Positions 9,290 through 19,531 of a stretch of DNA of 64,000 bases are shown piece by piece (the stretch's first letter is position 1; every line of letters begins with the position of its first letter). The position numbers and the translations under genes were made by a program. Where the stretch lies: positions 1-64,000 of the forward strand of contig SZXV01000003.1 in NCBI GenBank assembly GCA_005862225.1. The letters run 5' to 3'. The notes under the pieces were generated by a model. That model saw nothing but the letters and a program-made list of their open reading frames with translations. It ran no database searches and was not told the DNA's origin. The stretch is from Chlorobium sp. Lineage in GTDB: Bacteria; Bacteroidota; Chlorobiia; Chlorobiales; Chlorobiaceae.

Positions 9290-10813
9290 TTAAAAAGGTG
9301 CGTCGTCCTGAGCGATGAATGCGCTGCTTTTCAATTTTTCTGCATCTTCCAGAGAGTGGCTGTGTCGTTCCTGTTCAAACGAAGCGCCCGATTCATCCCC
9401 GCTTTTAATGTAAGCATTTGCGGTTGACTGAAATCGCCCATAGTTTTTAAGAAACAATAATCTTATGTCGCCGATAGGGCCATTTCGCTGCTTGCCGATG
9501 ACAATTTCGACAATATCTTTTGTCGATGATCCATCTTCAAATGTTGTTTTGCCATACATTTCAGGTCGTGAAAGAAACATGACGACATCAGCATCCTGCT
9601 CTATTGAACCGGATTCTCTCAGGTCACTGAGCTGAGGTCTCCGGTCGCCTGAGCGTTGTTCGACAGATCGGTTAAGCTGAGCCAAAGCGATAACCGGAAT
9701 ATTCAGCTCCTTGGCCAGCGCCTTCAGCGACCGGGATATCTGGGCGATCTCCTGCTCCCTGTTTGTTCTGCCATCCCTGACGGGCGTGACCAACTGAAGG
9801 TAATCAACAACAAGCATACCGATATTGTGCTCCTGCTTCATTCTTCGGGTTTTTGCAGCGAGTTCCATAATGGAGATGCCGGGGGTGTCGTCAATGAACA
9901 GCTTGGCTTCATTCAGCTTGTCCATGCTGTTGATGATCCGCCCCATCATTTCGGGTGTTATACGGCCAGTTCTGACAAGCTGTGACTCAACATAAGCTTC
10001 AGCGCACATGAGCCTTATGGCTAATTGCACTTCCGCCATTTCAAGACTGAAAAAAAGAACAGGAGTATCAAAATCGACAGCCGCGTTACGGGCAACGGCA
10101 AGTGCCAATGCCGTTTTACCGGCGGACGGCCTTGCCGCGATGATAATCATGTCGGACGGCTGAAATCCGGCGGTGAGCTGATCAAGTTCTGAAAATCCTG
10201 AGCCTACGCCGGTGACGGATGATTGTGATGCCCGGAGGCTTTCGAGCATTCGTATGCCATTTTTCACCAGCTCTTTAATTAACGAAGCTTTCTTTTTGAT
10301 ACCAGCCTGGGAGATATTGAAAAACTGCTGGGAGGCATGTTCGACAAGATCAAAAATGTCCATTGACGAGCCGTATGCTGCGCCGGAGATTTTGGCTGAT
10401 ATTGAGATCATTCGGCGGTAAAGGTATTTTTCCTTTGCCAGACGGGCATAGTACTCAATATTGGCAGCGCTGATCACTTTGCCGGAAAGTTCCGCAAGGT
10501 AATGGCGTCCGCCAACGGCTTCAAGTTCACTCATTTTCAGCAGCTCTTCGCTGACGGTGATAATGTCGATAGCCTGTCGTTTATGATAAAGCTGCATCAT
10601 GGCCTTGAAGATGATCTGATGACGGCGTTCATAAAAAACCTCTTCGCCGTTATCGCCGAAAATCTGGATGACCTGTTCAATGGGATCATCCTCAAGCAGA
10701 ATACAGGCCAAAACCTCCTGTTCAATTTCAGTTGAATAAGGGGGGACACGGCTCTCCTGACTGAAATCGATATCCTGACTGAAATCTATGGCAACTGGTG
10801 CTTTCTTGATCAT
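9290..10813 (-). CDS. dnaB: Replicative DNA helicase
   Basis: 'IIAARPSAGKTALALAVARNAA' Walker A, 'LVVDYLQL' Walker B, 'LAQLNRSVEQR', 'LSDLRESGSIEQDADVVMFL'. Confidence 0.96.
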   Translation of the reverse strand: MIKKAPVAIDFSQDIDFSQESRVPPYSTEIEQEVLACILLEDDPIEQVIQIFGDNGEEVFYERRHQIIFKAMMQLYHKRQAIDIITVSEELLKMSELEAVGGRHYLAELSGKVISAANIEYYARLAKEKYLYRRMISISAKISGAAYGSSMDIFDLVEHASQQFFNISQAGIKKKASLIKELVKNGIRMLESLRASQSSVTGVGSGFSELDQLTAGFQPSDMIIIAARPSAGKTALALAVARNAAVDFDTPVLFFSLEMAEVQLAIRLMCAEAYVESQLVRTGRITPEMMGRIINSMDKLNEAKLFIDDTPGISIMELAAKTRRMKQEHNIGMLVVDYLQLVTPVRDGRTNREQEIAQISRSLKALAKELNIPVIALAQLNRSVEQRSGDRRPQLSDLRESGSIEQDADVVMFLSRPEMYGKTTFEDGSSTKDIVEIVIGKQRNGPIGDIRLLFLKNYGRFQSTANAYIKSGDESGASFEQERHSHSLEDAEKLKSSAFIAQDDAPF

Positions 10814-10822
10814 CTGTTCACT

Positions 10823-11467
10823 CTAATTTTCAGTGTGGTTCTCTTGGGAAAAGAGAGTTCCGTAATGGCGCATCATGACCTGAATATCTTCCCAGCATCC
10901 CCTTTTCCAGTTAGGATTACGCAGAAGTGCTGCGGGATGATAGGTAATAAAACAGTCATACCCTTGCCATTTTATCAGTTTTCCTCTCATGGCTCCCAGC
11001 GACAGAGTGTTATCCAGAATGGTGTTTGCAGCCACTTTGCCCATCATCAGAATAATTTTTGGTTTGATGATCTGAAGCTGACTGAGTAACCATGGCATAC
11101 AACTTTTGATTTCATGCTCAAGCGGATTTCTGTTGCCTGGTGGACGACATTTCAGAATATTGCAGATATAGACCTCCTCGCGGCGGAACCCGGCGGCCTG
11201 AAGGATTTTATCAAGGAGCTGTCCGGATCGGCCCACAAACGGTCTGCCTGAAGCATCCTCCTCAGCTCCCGGGGCTTCTCCGATAACCACCAGATTTGCC
11301 GATGGATTGCCTTCACCAAACACAAAATTCAGACGGGTGTCGGCAAGCATGCATTTGTGGCACTCTTTTGCAGTATCAAATAAAAGGGCCAGACCTGCGG
11401 AAGAAGATACCGGGTTTTTCTCTGCAGGCTGGTTATGTTCATTTCCATCAAATAAAAAACCTTGCAT
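10823..11467 (-). CDS. Uracil-DNA glycosylase, family 4-like (Fe-S)
   Basis: 'VVIGEAPGAEEDASGRPFVGRSGQLLD', conserved Cys residues (CHKC, ILKC, SCMPWL). Confidence 0.9.
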   Translation of the reverse strand: MQGFLFDGNEHNQPAEKNPVSSSAGLALLFDTAKECHKCMLADTRLNFVFGEGNPSANLVVIGEAPGAEEDASGRPFVGRSGQLLDKILQAAGFRREEVYICNILKCRPPGNRNPLEHEIKSCMPWLLSQLQIIKPKIILMMGKVAANTILDNTLSLGAMRGKLIKWQGYDCFITYHPAALLRNPNWKRGCWEDIQVMMRHYGTLFSQENHTEN

Positions 11468-11489
11468 GAAAAAATAACGTTTTCAAGGG

Positions 11490-12719
11490 TTAGTGCAGAT
11501 TTTCGGGCAAGAGTTTTTCTATGGCATCAAGAAGCTTGCCTGCGGCATCATCCTTTGGTAATTGCGGAAGCTCTGTTGTTATTCCATCTCTCTCTATCAG
11601 GGTAAGAATATTTGTGTCAACATCAAAACCTGAGGTTTTCCGGTCAAAAAAATTAAATGCAATCAGGTCAAGATTTTTGGCAGACAATTTTTTTCGGGCA
11701 TTGTCGAGACCGGTTTGAGTTTCAAGTGCAAACCCTATGGCAAGCTGGCCTGAGGCTTTCTGCTGACCGAATTCTGCAAGGATATCGGGGTTTTTGACAA
11801 GGGTAAATGCTATCTCATCCTCATCTTTTTTCATTTTTCCTTCGCAAGGGGCAAGAGGGCGGTAATCAGAAACGGCAGCCGCACTGATAAAAATATCGCA
11901 ACTCCTGAAAAAGGGTAAAGCGGCGGCGAGCATCTCCTGTGCGCTTTCAACATCATGTCGATCGACGTCAAAAGGTGTTTCCAGATGAACCGGGCCGGTA
12001 ATGAGTGTCACTCTGGCGCCTCTTTTTGCTGCTGCGCGAGCAATAGCAAATCCCATTTTGCCCGATGAGTAGTTGGAGATGAAACGGACGCCATCAATTT
12101 TTTCGCGAGTCGGTCCGGCGGTTACGACAACCGATTTGCCGCGAAGAGGAGAGTGCAGAGTGGCTGAAGAGAGTTCCTGTTCAAGATAGCCAAGGATAGA
12201 TTCAGGTGCCGGCATACGTCCGAGCCCACAAAGTCCTGACGCAAGCTCTCCGCTTTCGGGATTGATGACCGTGCAACCCTGTGTGATGAGAGTTTTTATG
12301 TTTCTCTGAACGGAAGGGGAGAGAAACATCTGGCCATCCATAGCAGGAAAGATCAACACCGGTTTGCCAGGTCGCAGGGTGATAAAACAGGCGGTAAGCA
12401 TGTCATCGCAGAGGCCGCTGCTGAGTTTGGCCAGGGTATTGGCGGTTGCAGGCGCGATCACAACAGCGTCAGCCCATTCACCGAGAGAGATATGGCCGGT
12501 GTAGTCAGTGTTTTCTGTAAATGTGGGAGGAAAAATTTTTCGATACACCTGTTCGCCAGAAACTGTTGCAAGTGCCAGTTCACTGACAAAATGACAGCCT
12601 CCTTCAGTGAGCGCCACTTTAACATTTGCGCCCTGTTTTTTTAATAATCTTACTAACTGTGGCGTTTTATAGGCGGCAATGCCTCCACAGATACCGACAA
12701 TAATATTTTTCCCTTTCAA
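11490..12719 (-). CDS. coaBC: Bifunctional phosphopantothenoylcysteine decarboxylase / phosphopantothenate-cysteine ligase
   Basis: 'GICGGIAAYKTPQLVR', 'SLGEWADAVVIAPATANTLAK', 'VVVTAGPTREKIDGVRFISNYSSGKMG', 'NPDILAEF'. Confidence 0.95.
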   Translation of the reverse strand: MKGKNIIVGICGGIAAYKTPQLVRLLKKQGANVKVALTEGGCHFVSELALATVSGEQVYRKIFPPTFTENTDYTGHISLGEWADAVVIAPATANTLAKLSSGLCDDMLTACFITLRPGKPVLIFPAMDGQMFLSPSVQRNIKTLITQGCTVINPESGELASGLCGLGRMPAPESILGYLEQELSSATLHSPLRGKSVVVTAGPTREKIDGVRFISNYSSGKMGFAIARAAAKRGARVTLITGPVHLETPFDVDRHDVESAQEMLAAALPFFRSCDIFISAAAVSDYRPLAPCEGKMKKDEDEIAFTLVKNPDILAEFGQQKASGQLAIGFALETQTGLDNARKKLSAKNLDLIAFNFFDRKTSGFDVDTNILTLIERDGITTELPQLPKDDAAGKLLDAIEKLLPENLH

Positions 12720-12780
12720 GAGTCTTTTCCCAGGTTTATTGCAGAATGGAACGTTACTAATTTACAAAAACCGGGCGGAA

Positions 12781-15700
12781 TTATCTCTTCTTGTCGGATG
12801 ATGGTATGAGACTTTTCCAGAACTTGTCCCAGCTTTGGAAGCGTTCTTTGTAAGAGAGGCTGACGCCCCATGTTTCTGCCGGTTTTTGCAAATTACTTAT
12901 TGATGTTGTGCTTCCGGTAAGGCCGAAAGAGCGGGAAGCTTCAAGGTACACTTTTGGAGTAATTCTGTACTCAATTTTCTGGGCGGTCCCGTAATAGTTG
13001 GCGATTGCAGTTTTGCCGATGTCGGGAGAGCTCCCAGTGCCGATAAAGCGCACTTTCCCGTCAGTTCCGGGGACGCTGAGGGCAAAGTACAGGTCGAGTC
13101 CACTCAGTGCACCACGTTTATCCATTCCCAGATTGACATTAAAGCTTTCAAGTCCACCAATATCCTGAATAAGCCTGGAAATGCGAGATGAAAGAATGCC
13201 GGTGCCAGTAGAGAACCCTACGCTTGCAACAGCGATATTGCCTGACTGGCCGCTGCTTCCCGGTTTGATATACCATTGCTTTGAAAGCAGCATGGAGATA
13301 ACATTCAATTCTGCATTAGGATCAATCTGGCTTGTATGACCGCCGATCATGTTGACTGAGGCATAAGGCTGAGTCTGTTCATTCAGGTAATAACCCATGA
13401 TAACTTGCGGGTCATTCAGAGTGCCGGTCATGGCCAGGAGCAGCTTGACATTGTCGCGGTCACCGGTCTGCTGGCTGGACGCGTTCACATACTTGCTGCC
13501 GTAGAGGTTGTCCATAACACCGTTTCTGATGTCCACATTGTTCCAGAAAATTTTTCCTCCATTCTCCAGGTCAAAGTTTGAGTTGGAAAATCTGTATTTA
13601 CCGCCAATGACGTTTACTGATCCAAAGAGCCGGTATTGCTGATTTTTTTTATTGACAATAAGAGAGAGATTGTTGACTGATGTTTCAAGTTGTTCGCCTC
13701 TGATGCGCTCAAAAATAACAGTATACATCAGCGGCTCAACACTGCTGAAACGCAGGTTTTTTATCTGCAGAATATCAATCAGTGAGTGATAAAATTCAGT
13801 CGGTTTTGTTATCTCGCGATTTTTTTTCAGGCCCGGAAGGTTCGCAGTGGGATAACGGGGCACAAATTCAATAAATTTATCAACTCCGACATACTTTGCA
13901 CTTTCATTGGCCCCTGATCGATAGAGCGAAAAATCTGCGGCATCAATTCTTAATTCCCCTTCAACAACCGGTTCAGAGATATTTCCATGAACGAGAATGT
14001 TGGTGGTTGTTCCGGTAATACTTCCAAACGAGGTTTCATCCTGCATGTCTTTTTTGTTAAACAACAGGAGGTGGTTAAATTGGCCGGCAAGATCCAGCTC
14101 TTTTGGTTCGAGCTTTTCAAGCATCACCAGACCCTCTATTGTTCCGTTGCCGTGGACGTTATCACTGATGGTTACGTTTCGCAGTTCAATGGCTTTTTGT
14201 GTTGCATACACATCGCCGTCGAGTTGATAGGAGACCTGCGTCGGCTCAATTTTAATTTTTGTTTGACGCAGATGAGTGGTCAGATAAATGTCTGGTTGTG
14301 GTGTTCGTCCTTCGATTTTGAGGGTTGTTGGCATTACCCCTTCTGCCGAAGTAAAGAAAGGAAGCAGGTATTCAAGAAACTGGGCAGAAAGATTGTCCGA
14401 GCGGAACGATGCGTTTATGCTTTGCTGCTCAGCTATATGCCACTGCAGGGGATAGTAATTGAGAACCAGAGGAATAGTTCCGCTCCCGTCAATTGTGTTC
14501 AATGATGGCAAGGCTGGCTCCGGCGTTTTTTCAGGTATCGGAAGATTGCTGTGCATGTCAAAGCGGAGCTGATTATTATGATGAACCGCATTGCCTTGCA
14601 GAATGCCTACCGTGAATTTATCATAACGTATTTCCTTTCCGTTTATGCTGAGCAAACTTGTTTTGGAGTCCGGGTTTCCGCTGATCGTCAAGGAGGCATT
14701 GATAGTTCCTGAAAGCTTGTCGAGAGAGGGATCCAGAGCAAATCGTTTCAGCTCGTTGAGTTCAAAATTTGACAGGGTGCATTGAAAGCTGCCTGGTTGA
14801 GAGTTGCTGAGTTCGCCATCCAGCATTGCCCTTTGTGCACCTTTTGATATCGTAAAACGGTTGAATCTTGCCGATGTTCTGCCAAGCATGAGACGTGAAT
14901 TTTCTGCTGCCTGCCAGGTTCCTGAATTGTCTTTTATAGAGAGTTGGTTAAACAAGAGCGCATAGCCACTGTCGATTTTTGTTGCGGCAAATTTTACAGA
15001 GACACTTTGGTCGGGATCTGGTATGGCAAGGTCAAGAGATGCTTCAAGCTGTGACGGGATATACGTGCCAGAGAAAATGGCATGGCCAGCTTTTTTGTCG
15101 CCAACCGCTATTGATGACGCCTTGCCCGTTGCTGATGCTTTAGAGACTCCACTGCCGTTGCAATTCATTCCGGCTTCCATGAAAAGATTTTCAAGCAAAA
15201 GATGATTATGGAAGTGCAGACTTGCAAGGTTGATTGAAGAGCTGATCGCACATTGTCCGTTACGATAGATGGCATCTCCTTCAGCTCTGCCCTGTAACGC
15301 TATGTTTTGAAACGGCAAAAACGGTGCAAAAGGAGTGATCTCTTTGACAGAGATGCGGTAGTGAACGGAAAATGGCTTTTTGAGGTTACTGCCTGTTATG
15401 AGAGTTGCAGAAGAGGCGCTTTTCCAGATATTCTGTTCTGTTATTTCGCGGGAAATTCCTGAGCCAGCAAAACGTCCCAGATTAATCAGTTCCGCAAATG
15501 AATAATCACCTTCAGCAAGAATATCGACAAAATCAGTGTTGATGCTTGTTCGTGAAGAGGCGCCGTTCTGAACAATTTCAAGAGTTGCTTTTGATCGATC
15601 TTTAAGCTCGAAACCGTTGATGGTAGACGGCGCGAACTGTATCATGCCAGAGAGGTTCAGCATTCCGGGATCAAATCCCGAACCCTGAATGGCAAAGATG

Positions 15701-17316
15701 CCGCTCAGGTCGGTTGTAAAGGCTTTTGAATCAACTATTTTTGAGAGATCAACTCGTTCCGTTTTTCCTGATACTCGGTAATGTGGCGTTTTATCTTTCC
15801 AGTCGATACCTGCGTCAAAAGCAAAACTGGCAAGATTGTTTTTCAGAGCAACGGAAGAATTTAACAGTCGATTGCCGTAACTTAACGATATTGTCCCCTC
15901 TTTTACTGGCTGATTGTGCCAGAACGAATCAGCAACTTTCAGGTTCATTGTCAGTTGGAGAAGCTCCATCTTATCTGCTTTTCCCTCAAAATTGCCGGAT
16001 GCATTGACAAGACTTTTGCCAGCCGCCTGAGTCATAAATATGTGCGGTTTGAGCCCTTTCAGTGCAAATGTTCCTTTAAAGGAGAGCTGATCAGATTTTT
16101 CCTTTGATGCCACAGTGTTCAGTGATGCCTCTCCAGCCCTGGAAAAAGTGGTCATCTCCGCGTTTACTGTATTCAGGTTTCCCTTCGCCCGGCCAATAAA
16201 TGTTATGTCCCCCACTTTTCGGGCAATTTCTTTTTGTGATGGTTCGGTCATGAATGACTCCACAAAAGGGACGGTAATTTTTGAACTGTCGCATTTCAGG
16301 TCATAAGCAAAGGCGTTGCTGTTCAGAAGATTAAGCAGTTCTCCCTTTGCTGCCACTTTGTTGTTGAGATGAGTCAGCAGTGCATCTATTATTTGAATAT
16401 CATCCTTTTTGCCTCTGGCGTTGCCTTTCAGCGAGTACATGCCTGAAGGAATCACAACTGCGGGGTATAATAGCTTCAGATCATCGCTATGTATGGCCAG
16501 TTCCTGAATGTTCAGAAATGAGGAGCTGAGAGCAAGTTGTTGTGCCAACTGTTGCGAAAAAATATTGAAGTGATCAACGGTGGATGAAAACTCAGCATGG
16601 CTTTTGCTGCTTGCAACTTTCAGGGCAAGCACCTCTGAACGAGTTTCCGAAAAGAAAAATTTACCCGTAGCTTCTTTCAATAAAAAACGATTCCGGGGAA
16701 TGTTGAATGTCAGGTGGTCGAGTGTTCCTTTCAGCAGTTTTTTCTGGACAGTGAATTTTGAAAGATCCAGATTGATATTTTTTACCTCAAAGCTTACGCT
16801 CTCTGACCGGTATATTTTACCGGAGTAAGAAAGAGTGCTGTTCTTGACTTGAAGGGTTTTACAAAAAAAATGTTCAAGCGGAGCTTTTGTTGTGTCCGGA
16901 TCACGAGAGGTGAAAATAGTTTCCAGATTAAGCTTGCCATTTTTTTGTTCAATGACTCTTGCGCTGAGTGAATCAGCCGTCATCTGACGCACATATAACT
17001 TTTTGATATCCGGCTGCAGAAGTGTGAGAAAGTTGAATTTCAGAGCCAAGGTTCGCGCTTGAAGGGCTGGTGCTTTTTCGCCCGGCCCGTAAATGCGTGG
17101 ATTGACCAAGGTGACATTGTTGGGGAACTTCAGGTGAAGTTCCTGAACTTCAAGTCGTCCGAAAAGCTTTTCGTTAAAGAGGCTGACAGCCAGATTTTTG
17201 GCAAAGTGGTCAAGGACTCCGCTGTTCAGGATAATCAGGGAAGCAAGTGACAGCACCAGCATGAATGCCAGAAATGCTGCGAGCAGTTTGAGACTGACGT
17301 GTTTAATCCTTTCCAC
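12781..17316 (-). CDS. TamB/AsmA-like translocation and assembly protein (DUF490 C-terminus)
   Basis: 1511 aa, single N-terminal TM, long beta-rich repeats, C-terminal TamB-like region; start overlaps hldE-C stop. Confidence 0.82.
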   Translation of the reverse strand: MERIKHVSLKLLAAFLAFMLVLSLASLIILNSGVLDHFAKNLAVSLFNEKLFGRLEVQELHLKFPNNVTLVNPRIYGPGEKAPALQARTLALKFNFLTLLQPDIKKLYVRQMTADSLSARVIEQKNGKLNLETIFTSRDPDTTKAPLEHFFCKTLQVKNSTLSYSGKIYRSESVSFEVKNINLDLSKFTVQKKLLKGTLDHLTFNIPRNRFLLKEATGKFFFSETRSEVLALKVASSKSHAEFSSTVDHFNIFSQQLAQQLALSSSFLNIQELAIHSDDLKLLYPAVVIPSGMYSLKGNARGKKDDIQIIDALLTHLNNKVAAKGELLNLLNSNAFAYDLKCDSSKITVPFVESFMTEPSQKEIARKVGDITFIGRAKGNLNTVNAEMTTFSRAGEASLNTVASKEKSDQLSFKGTFALKGLKPHIFMTQAAGKSLVNASGNFEGKADKMELLQLTMNLKVADSFWHNQPVKEGTISLSYGNRLLNSSVALKNNLASFAFDAGIDWKDKTPHYRVSGKTERVDLSKIVDSKAFTTDLSGIFAIQGSGFDPGMLNLSGMIQFAPSTINGFELKDRSKATLEIVQNGASSRTSINTDFVDILAEGDYSFAELINLGRFAGSGISREITEQNIWKSASSATLITGSNLKKPFSVHYRISVKEITPFAPFLPFQNIALQGRAEGDAIYRNGQCAISSSINLASLHFHNHLLLENLFMEAGMNCNGSGVSKASATGKASSIAVGDKKAGHAIFSGTYIPSQLEASLDLAIPDPDQSVSVKFAATKIDSGYALLFNQLSIKDNSGTWQAAENSRLMLGRTSARFNRFTISKGAQRAMLDGELSNSQPGSFQCTLSNFELNELKRFALDPSLDKLSGTINASLTISGNPDSKTSLLSINGKEIRYDKFTVGILQGNAVHHNNQLRFDMHSNLPIPEKTPEPALPSLNTIDGSGTIPLVLNYYPLQWHIAEQQSINASFRSDNLSAQFLEYLLPFFTSAEGVMPTTLKIEGRTPQPDIYLTTHLRQTKIKIEPTQVSYQLDGDVYATQKAIELRNVTISDNVHGNGTIEGLVMLEKLEPKELDLAGQFNHLLLFNKKDMQDETSFGSITGTTTNILVHGNISEPVVEGELRIDAADFSLYRSGANESAKYVGVDKFIEFVPRYPTANLPGLKKNREITKPTEFYHSLIDILQIKNLRFSSVEPLMYTVIFERIRGEQLETSVNNLSLIVNKKNQQYRLFGSVNVIGGKYRFSNSNFDLENGGKIFWNNVDIRNGVMDNLYGSKYVNASSQQTGDRDNVKLLLAMTGTLNDPQVIMGYYLNEQTQPYASVNMIGGHTSQIDPNAELNVISMLLSKQWYIKPGSSGQSGNIAVASVGFSTGTGILSSRISRLIQDIGGLESFNVNLGMDKRGALSGLDLYFALSVPGTDGKVRFIGTGSSPDIGKTAIANYYGTAQKIEYRITPKVYLEASRSFGLTGSTTSISNLQKPAETWGVSLSYKERFQSWDKFWKSLIPSSDKKR

Positions 17317-17839
17317 TGCAAGCCTGGGATTGAGAGTAGACTCGAATGATTTTTTCTATAATTCCGCTCGTTGATCGACCTTCAAGCAACGGTATGGTCA
17401 GAACGGCTCCACCATGCTCAAGAACATCCTGAGCTCCGGCAATTTGCTCAATCGCCCAGTCTGATCCTTTGACAAGAATGTCAGGCAGTAAGGTGCCAAT
17501 AAGTTTTTCAGGTGTATCTTCATCAAAAAAAGTGACAGCATCAACAACCTGCAGTCCGGAGAGTACTGCGGCGCGATCATGCTCACAACATACCGGTCGG
17601 TTCGGACCTTTGAGTCGGCGGACTGAAGCATCACTGTTCAAACCTATTATGAGCACATCGCCAAGTTCTTTTGCCGCTGTCAGGTACTCAACATGCCCAG
17701 CATGAAGGATATCAAAACATCCATTTGAAAAGACAACTTTTTTCCCCGATGCCTGCCATGCCCGAACTTTCTCAAGGGTGTCAGATTGGCTTGCAAGCTT
17801 GTTCGACGCGGCCATAGAGTCTGCATATTGAAAATTCAA
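17303..17839 (-). CDS. rfaE2: D-glycero-beta-D-manno-heptose 1-phosphate adenylyltransferase (HldE C-terminal type)
   Basis: 'VVFSNGCFDILHAGHVEYLTAAKELGDVLIIGLNSDASVRRLKGPNRPV' nucleotidyltransferase signature. Confidence 0.92.
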   Translation of the reverse strand: MNFQYADSMAASNKLASQSDTLEKVRAWQASGKKVVFSNGCFDILHAGHVEYLTAAKELGDVLIIGLNSDASVRRLKGPNRPVCCEHDRAAVLSGLQVVDAVTFFDEDTPEKLIGTLLPDILVKGSDWAIEQIAGAQDVLEHGGAVLTIPLLEGRSTSGIIEKIIRVYSQSQACSGKD

Positions 17840-18013
17840 GATATTGTTACATAATTTAGCTTATACTCTTTGATTGTCCGCATGGTTAAAATAATTAGCT
17901 ATTATGAAGTTGGAAGTTGAGTGGTTGAACAATCCGGGTATTTGGTTGATAAGTCAACAGTTGGTGAGGACAAGTGGTGGAAGTATAAAAAACAATGGGC
18001 AGTTTTTTATATT

Positions 18014-18043
18014 TTGACAGTTTTTACGAAAAAAATTCATAAT
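18014..18043 (+). promoter_or_regulatory. Candidate sigma70-type promoter: TTGACA (18014-18019), 18-nt spacer, CATAAT (18038-18043)
   Basis: Perfect -35 hexamer and 5/6 -10 match about 20 nt before ATG 18063. Confidence 0.5.
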
Positions 18044-18062
18044 CACTGAAAAAACTTGTTGC

Positions 18063-19487
18063 ATGATGTTGCCTCCTCTTGTTGTTGATCTTGATGGCAC
18101 ACTTATCCATACCGATCTGTTATATCACTCATTGTTTTCTTTTTTCAAGCAGCAACCGTCTGATTTTTTCTTGCCATTTTTTTGGTTGTCCAAGGGTAAA
18201 TCACAATTAAAAACTGAGCTTGCTCGGCGAATCGGAATTGATGTTTCAGTATTGCCGTACGACCTGGAAGTCATTGCGCTGATTGAGGCTGAAAGAGCCA
18301 AAAACCGTCAAATCATTCTTGCAACAGCCAGTCATAAAATATATGCCGATCAAATAGCAGGGCATTTAAAAATTTTTGATCGGGTTTTAGCCACTGAAGA
18401 GCACCGTAATCTTTCTTCTCATGCAAAAAGAGATTGCCTGATAAAAGAATTTGGCAAAGGGGGATTTGATTATGCAGGTAACTCCAATGCTGACATCATG
18501 GTCTGGGCCGCTTCCCGGAAAGCTTACATTGTCAATCCCGAAAAAGGAGTGGAGAAGCATGCAGCAAAAAAAGGGAATGTTGAGTGTGTTATTAAAAATT
18601 ACTCAAAACCTTTTGGTTTATGGCTAAAAGCATTACGACCTCACCAGTGGCTGAAAAATTTGTTGATTTTTGTGCCGCTTCTGGCTGCCCATGAGCTTAT
18701 CAATATTGCAGTGCTGCTGAACGGGTTTCTGGCCTTTGTTTTTTTTGCGCTTTGTGCTTCAAGTGTCTATTTGCTTAATGATATTCTCGATTTAGAAGAT
18801 GACCGCCATCATACTGTAAAACGGCATCGTCCATTTGCAGCCGGTACACTACCGATCAAAGCTGGTATAACTGCCATCCCACTCTTGCTGTTGTCTTCTT
18901 TTGTTGGGTCATTGATGTTTATGCCTTGGCGCTTTTCCCTTGTTCTTGGTATATATTACTTGTTAACACTCGCTTATTCTTTCATTTTAAAAAGGGTGAG
19001 TGCTGCAGATATCATAAGCCTTTCTTTGTTGTACACTATCCGTATTCTGGCTGGAGTTTATGCTTGCAGCCTGGTGCCTACGTTCTGGATGCTTGCCTTT
19101 TCAATGTTCATTTTTCTCAGTCTTGCTCTTGTTAAAAGATATTCTGAGTTACGTGAAGCGCGTTTGGATGGGAACAATGAAAAGACCAAAGGAAGAGGCT
19201 ATTATCCAGCAGACCTTGAGATGATCTCCTCTCTTGGAGCAGCATCCGGTTATCTTTCAGTGATGGTGCTTGCTCTTTACATTCAAGATCAGTCAACTGT
19301 AGCTATGTACCGTCATCCTCAAATCATCTGGGCAGCTTGTCCAATTCTTTTGTTCTGGATTACAAGATTATGGTTGCTTACTAATCGCGGTGAAATACAT
19401 GAGGATCCCGTAATTTTTGCTGTCACAGACAAGGTCAGTCTTGTTTGGGGGCTGATTTTTGGTATTATTTTTTGGCTTGCTATATAA
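18063..19487 (+). CDS. HAD phosphatase - UbiA prenyltransferase fusion (decaprenyl-phosphate phosphoribosyltransferase-like)
   Basis: N-terminal HAD motifs 'VDLDGTLIHTD', 'LATAS', 'YAGNSNADIMVW'; C-terminal UbiA motifs 'LRPHQWLKNLLIFVPL', 'NDILDLEDDRHHTVKRHRPFAAG', 'KRYSELREAR'. Confidence 0.88.
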   Translation: MMLPPLVVDLDGTLIHTDLLYHSLFSFFKQQPSDFFLPFFWLSKGKSQLKTELARRIGIDVSVLPYDLEVIALIEAERAKNRQIILATASHKIYADQIAGHLKIFDRVLATEEHRNLSSHAKRDCLIKEFGKGGFDYAGNSNADIMVWAASRKAYIVNPEKGVEKHAAKKGNVECVIKNYSKPFGLWLKALRPHQWLKNLLIFVPLLAAHELINIAVLLNGFLAFVFFALCASSVYLLNDILDLEDDRHHTVKRHRPFAAGTLPIKAGITAIPLLLLSSFVGSLMFMPWRFSLVLGIYYLLTLAYSFILKRVSAADIISLSLLYTIRILAGVYACSLVPTFWMLAFSMFIFLSLALVKRYSELREARLDGNNEKTKGRGYYPADLEMISSLGAASGYLSVMVLALYIQDQSTVAMYRHPQIIWAACPILLFWITRLWLLTNRGEIHEDPVIFAVTDKVSLVWGLIFGIIFWLAI

Positions 19488-19531
19488 GTGATATGCGATT
19501 CTTAGAGCAATTATAGTATAAAAAGCATGTA

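Noticed and set aside
10755-10786. 14-bp direct repeat (tcctgactgaaatc, period 18) at the dnaB 5' end
   Set aside because: Encodes a two-copy DFSQ(D/E) duplication in a non-conserved N-terminus; too short and simple to call functional.
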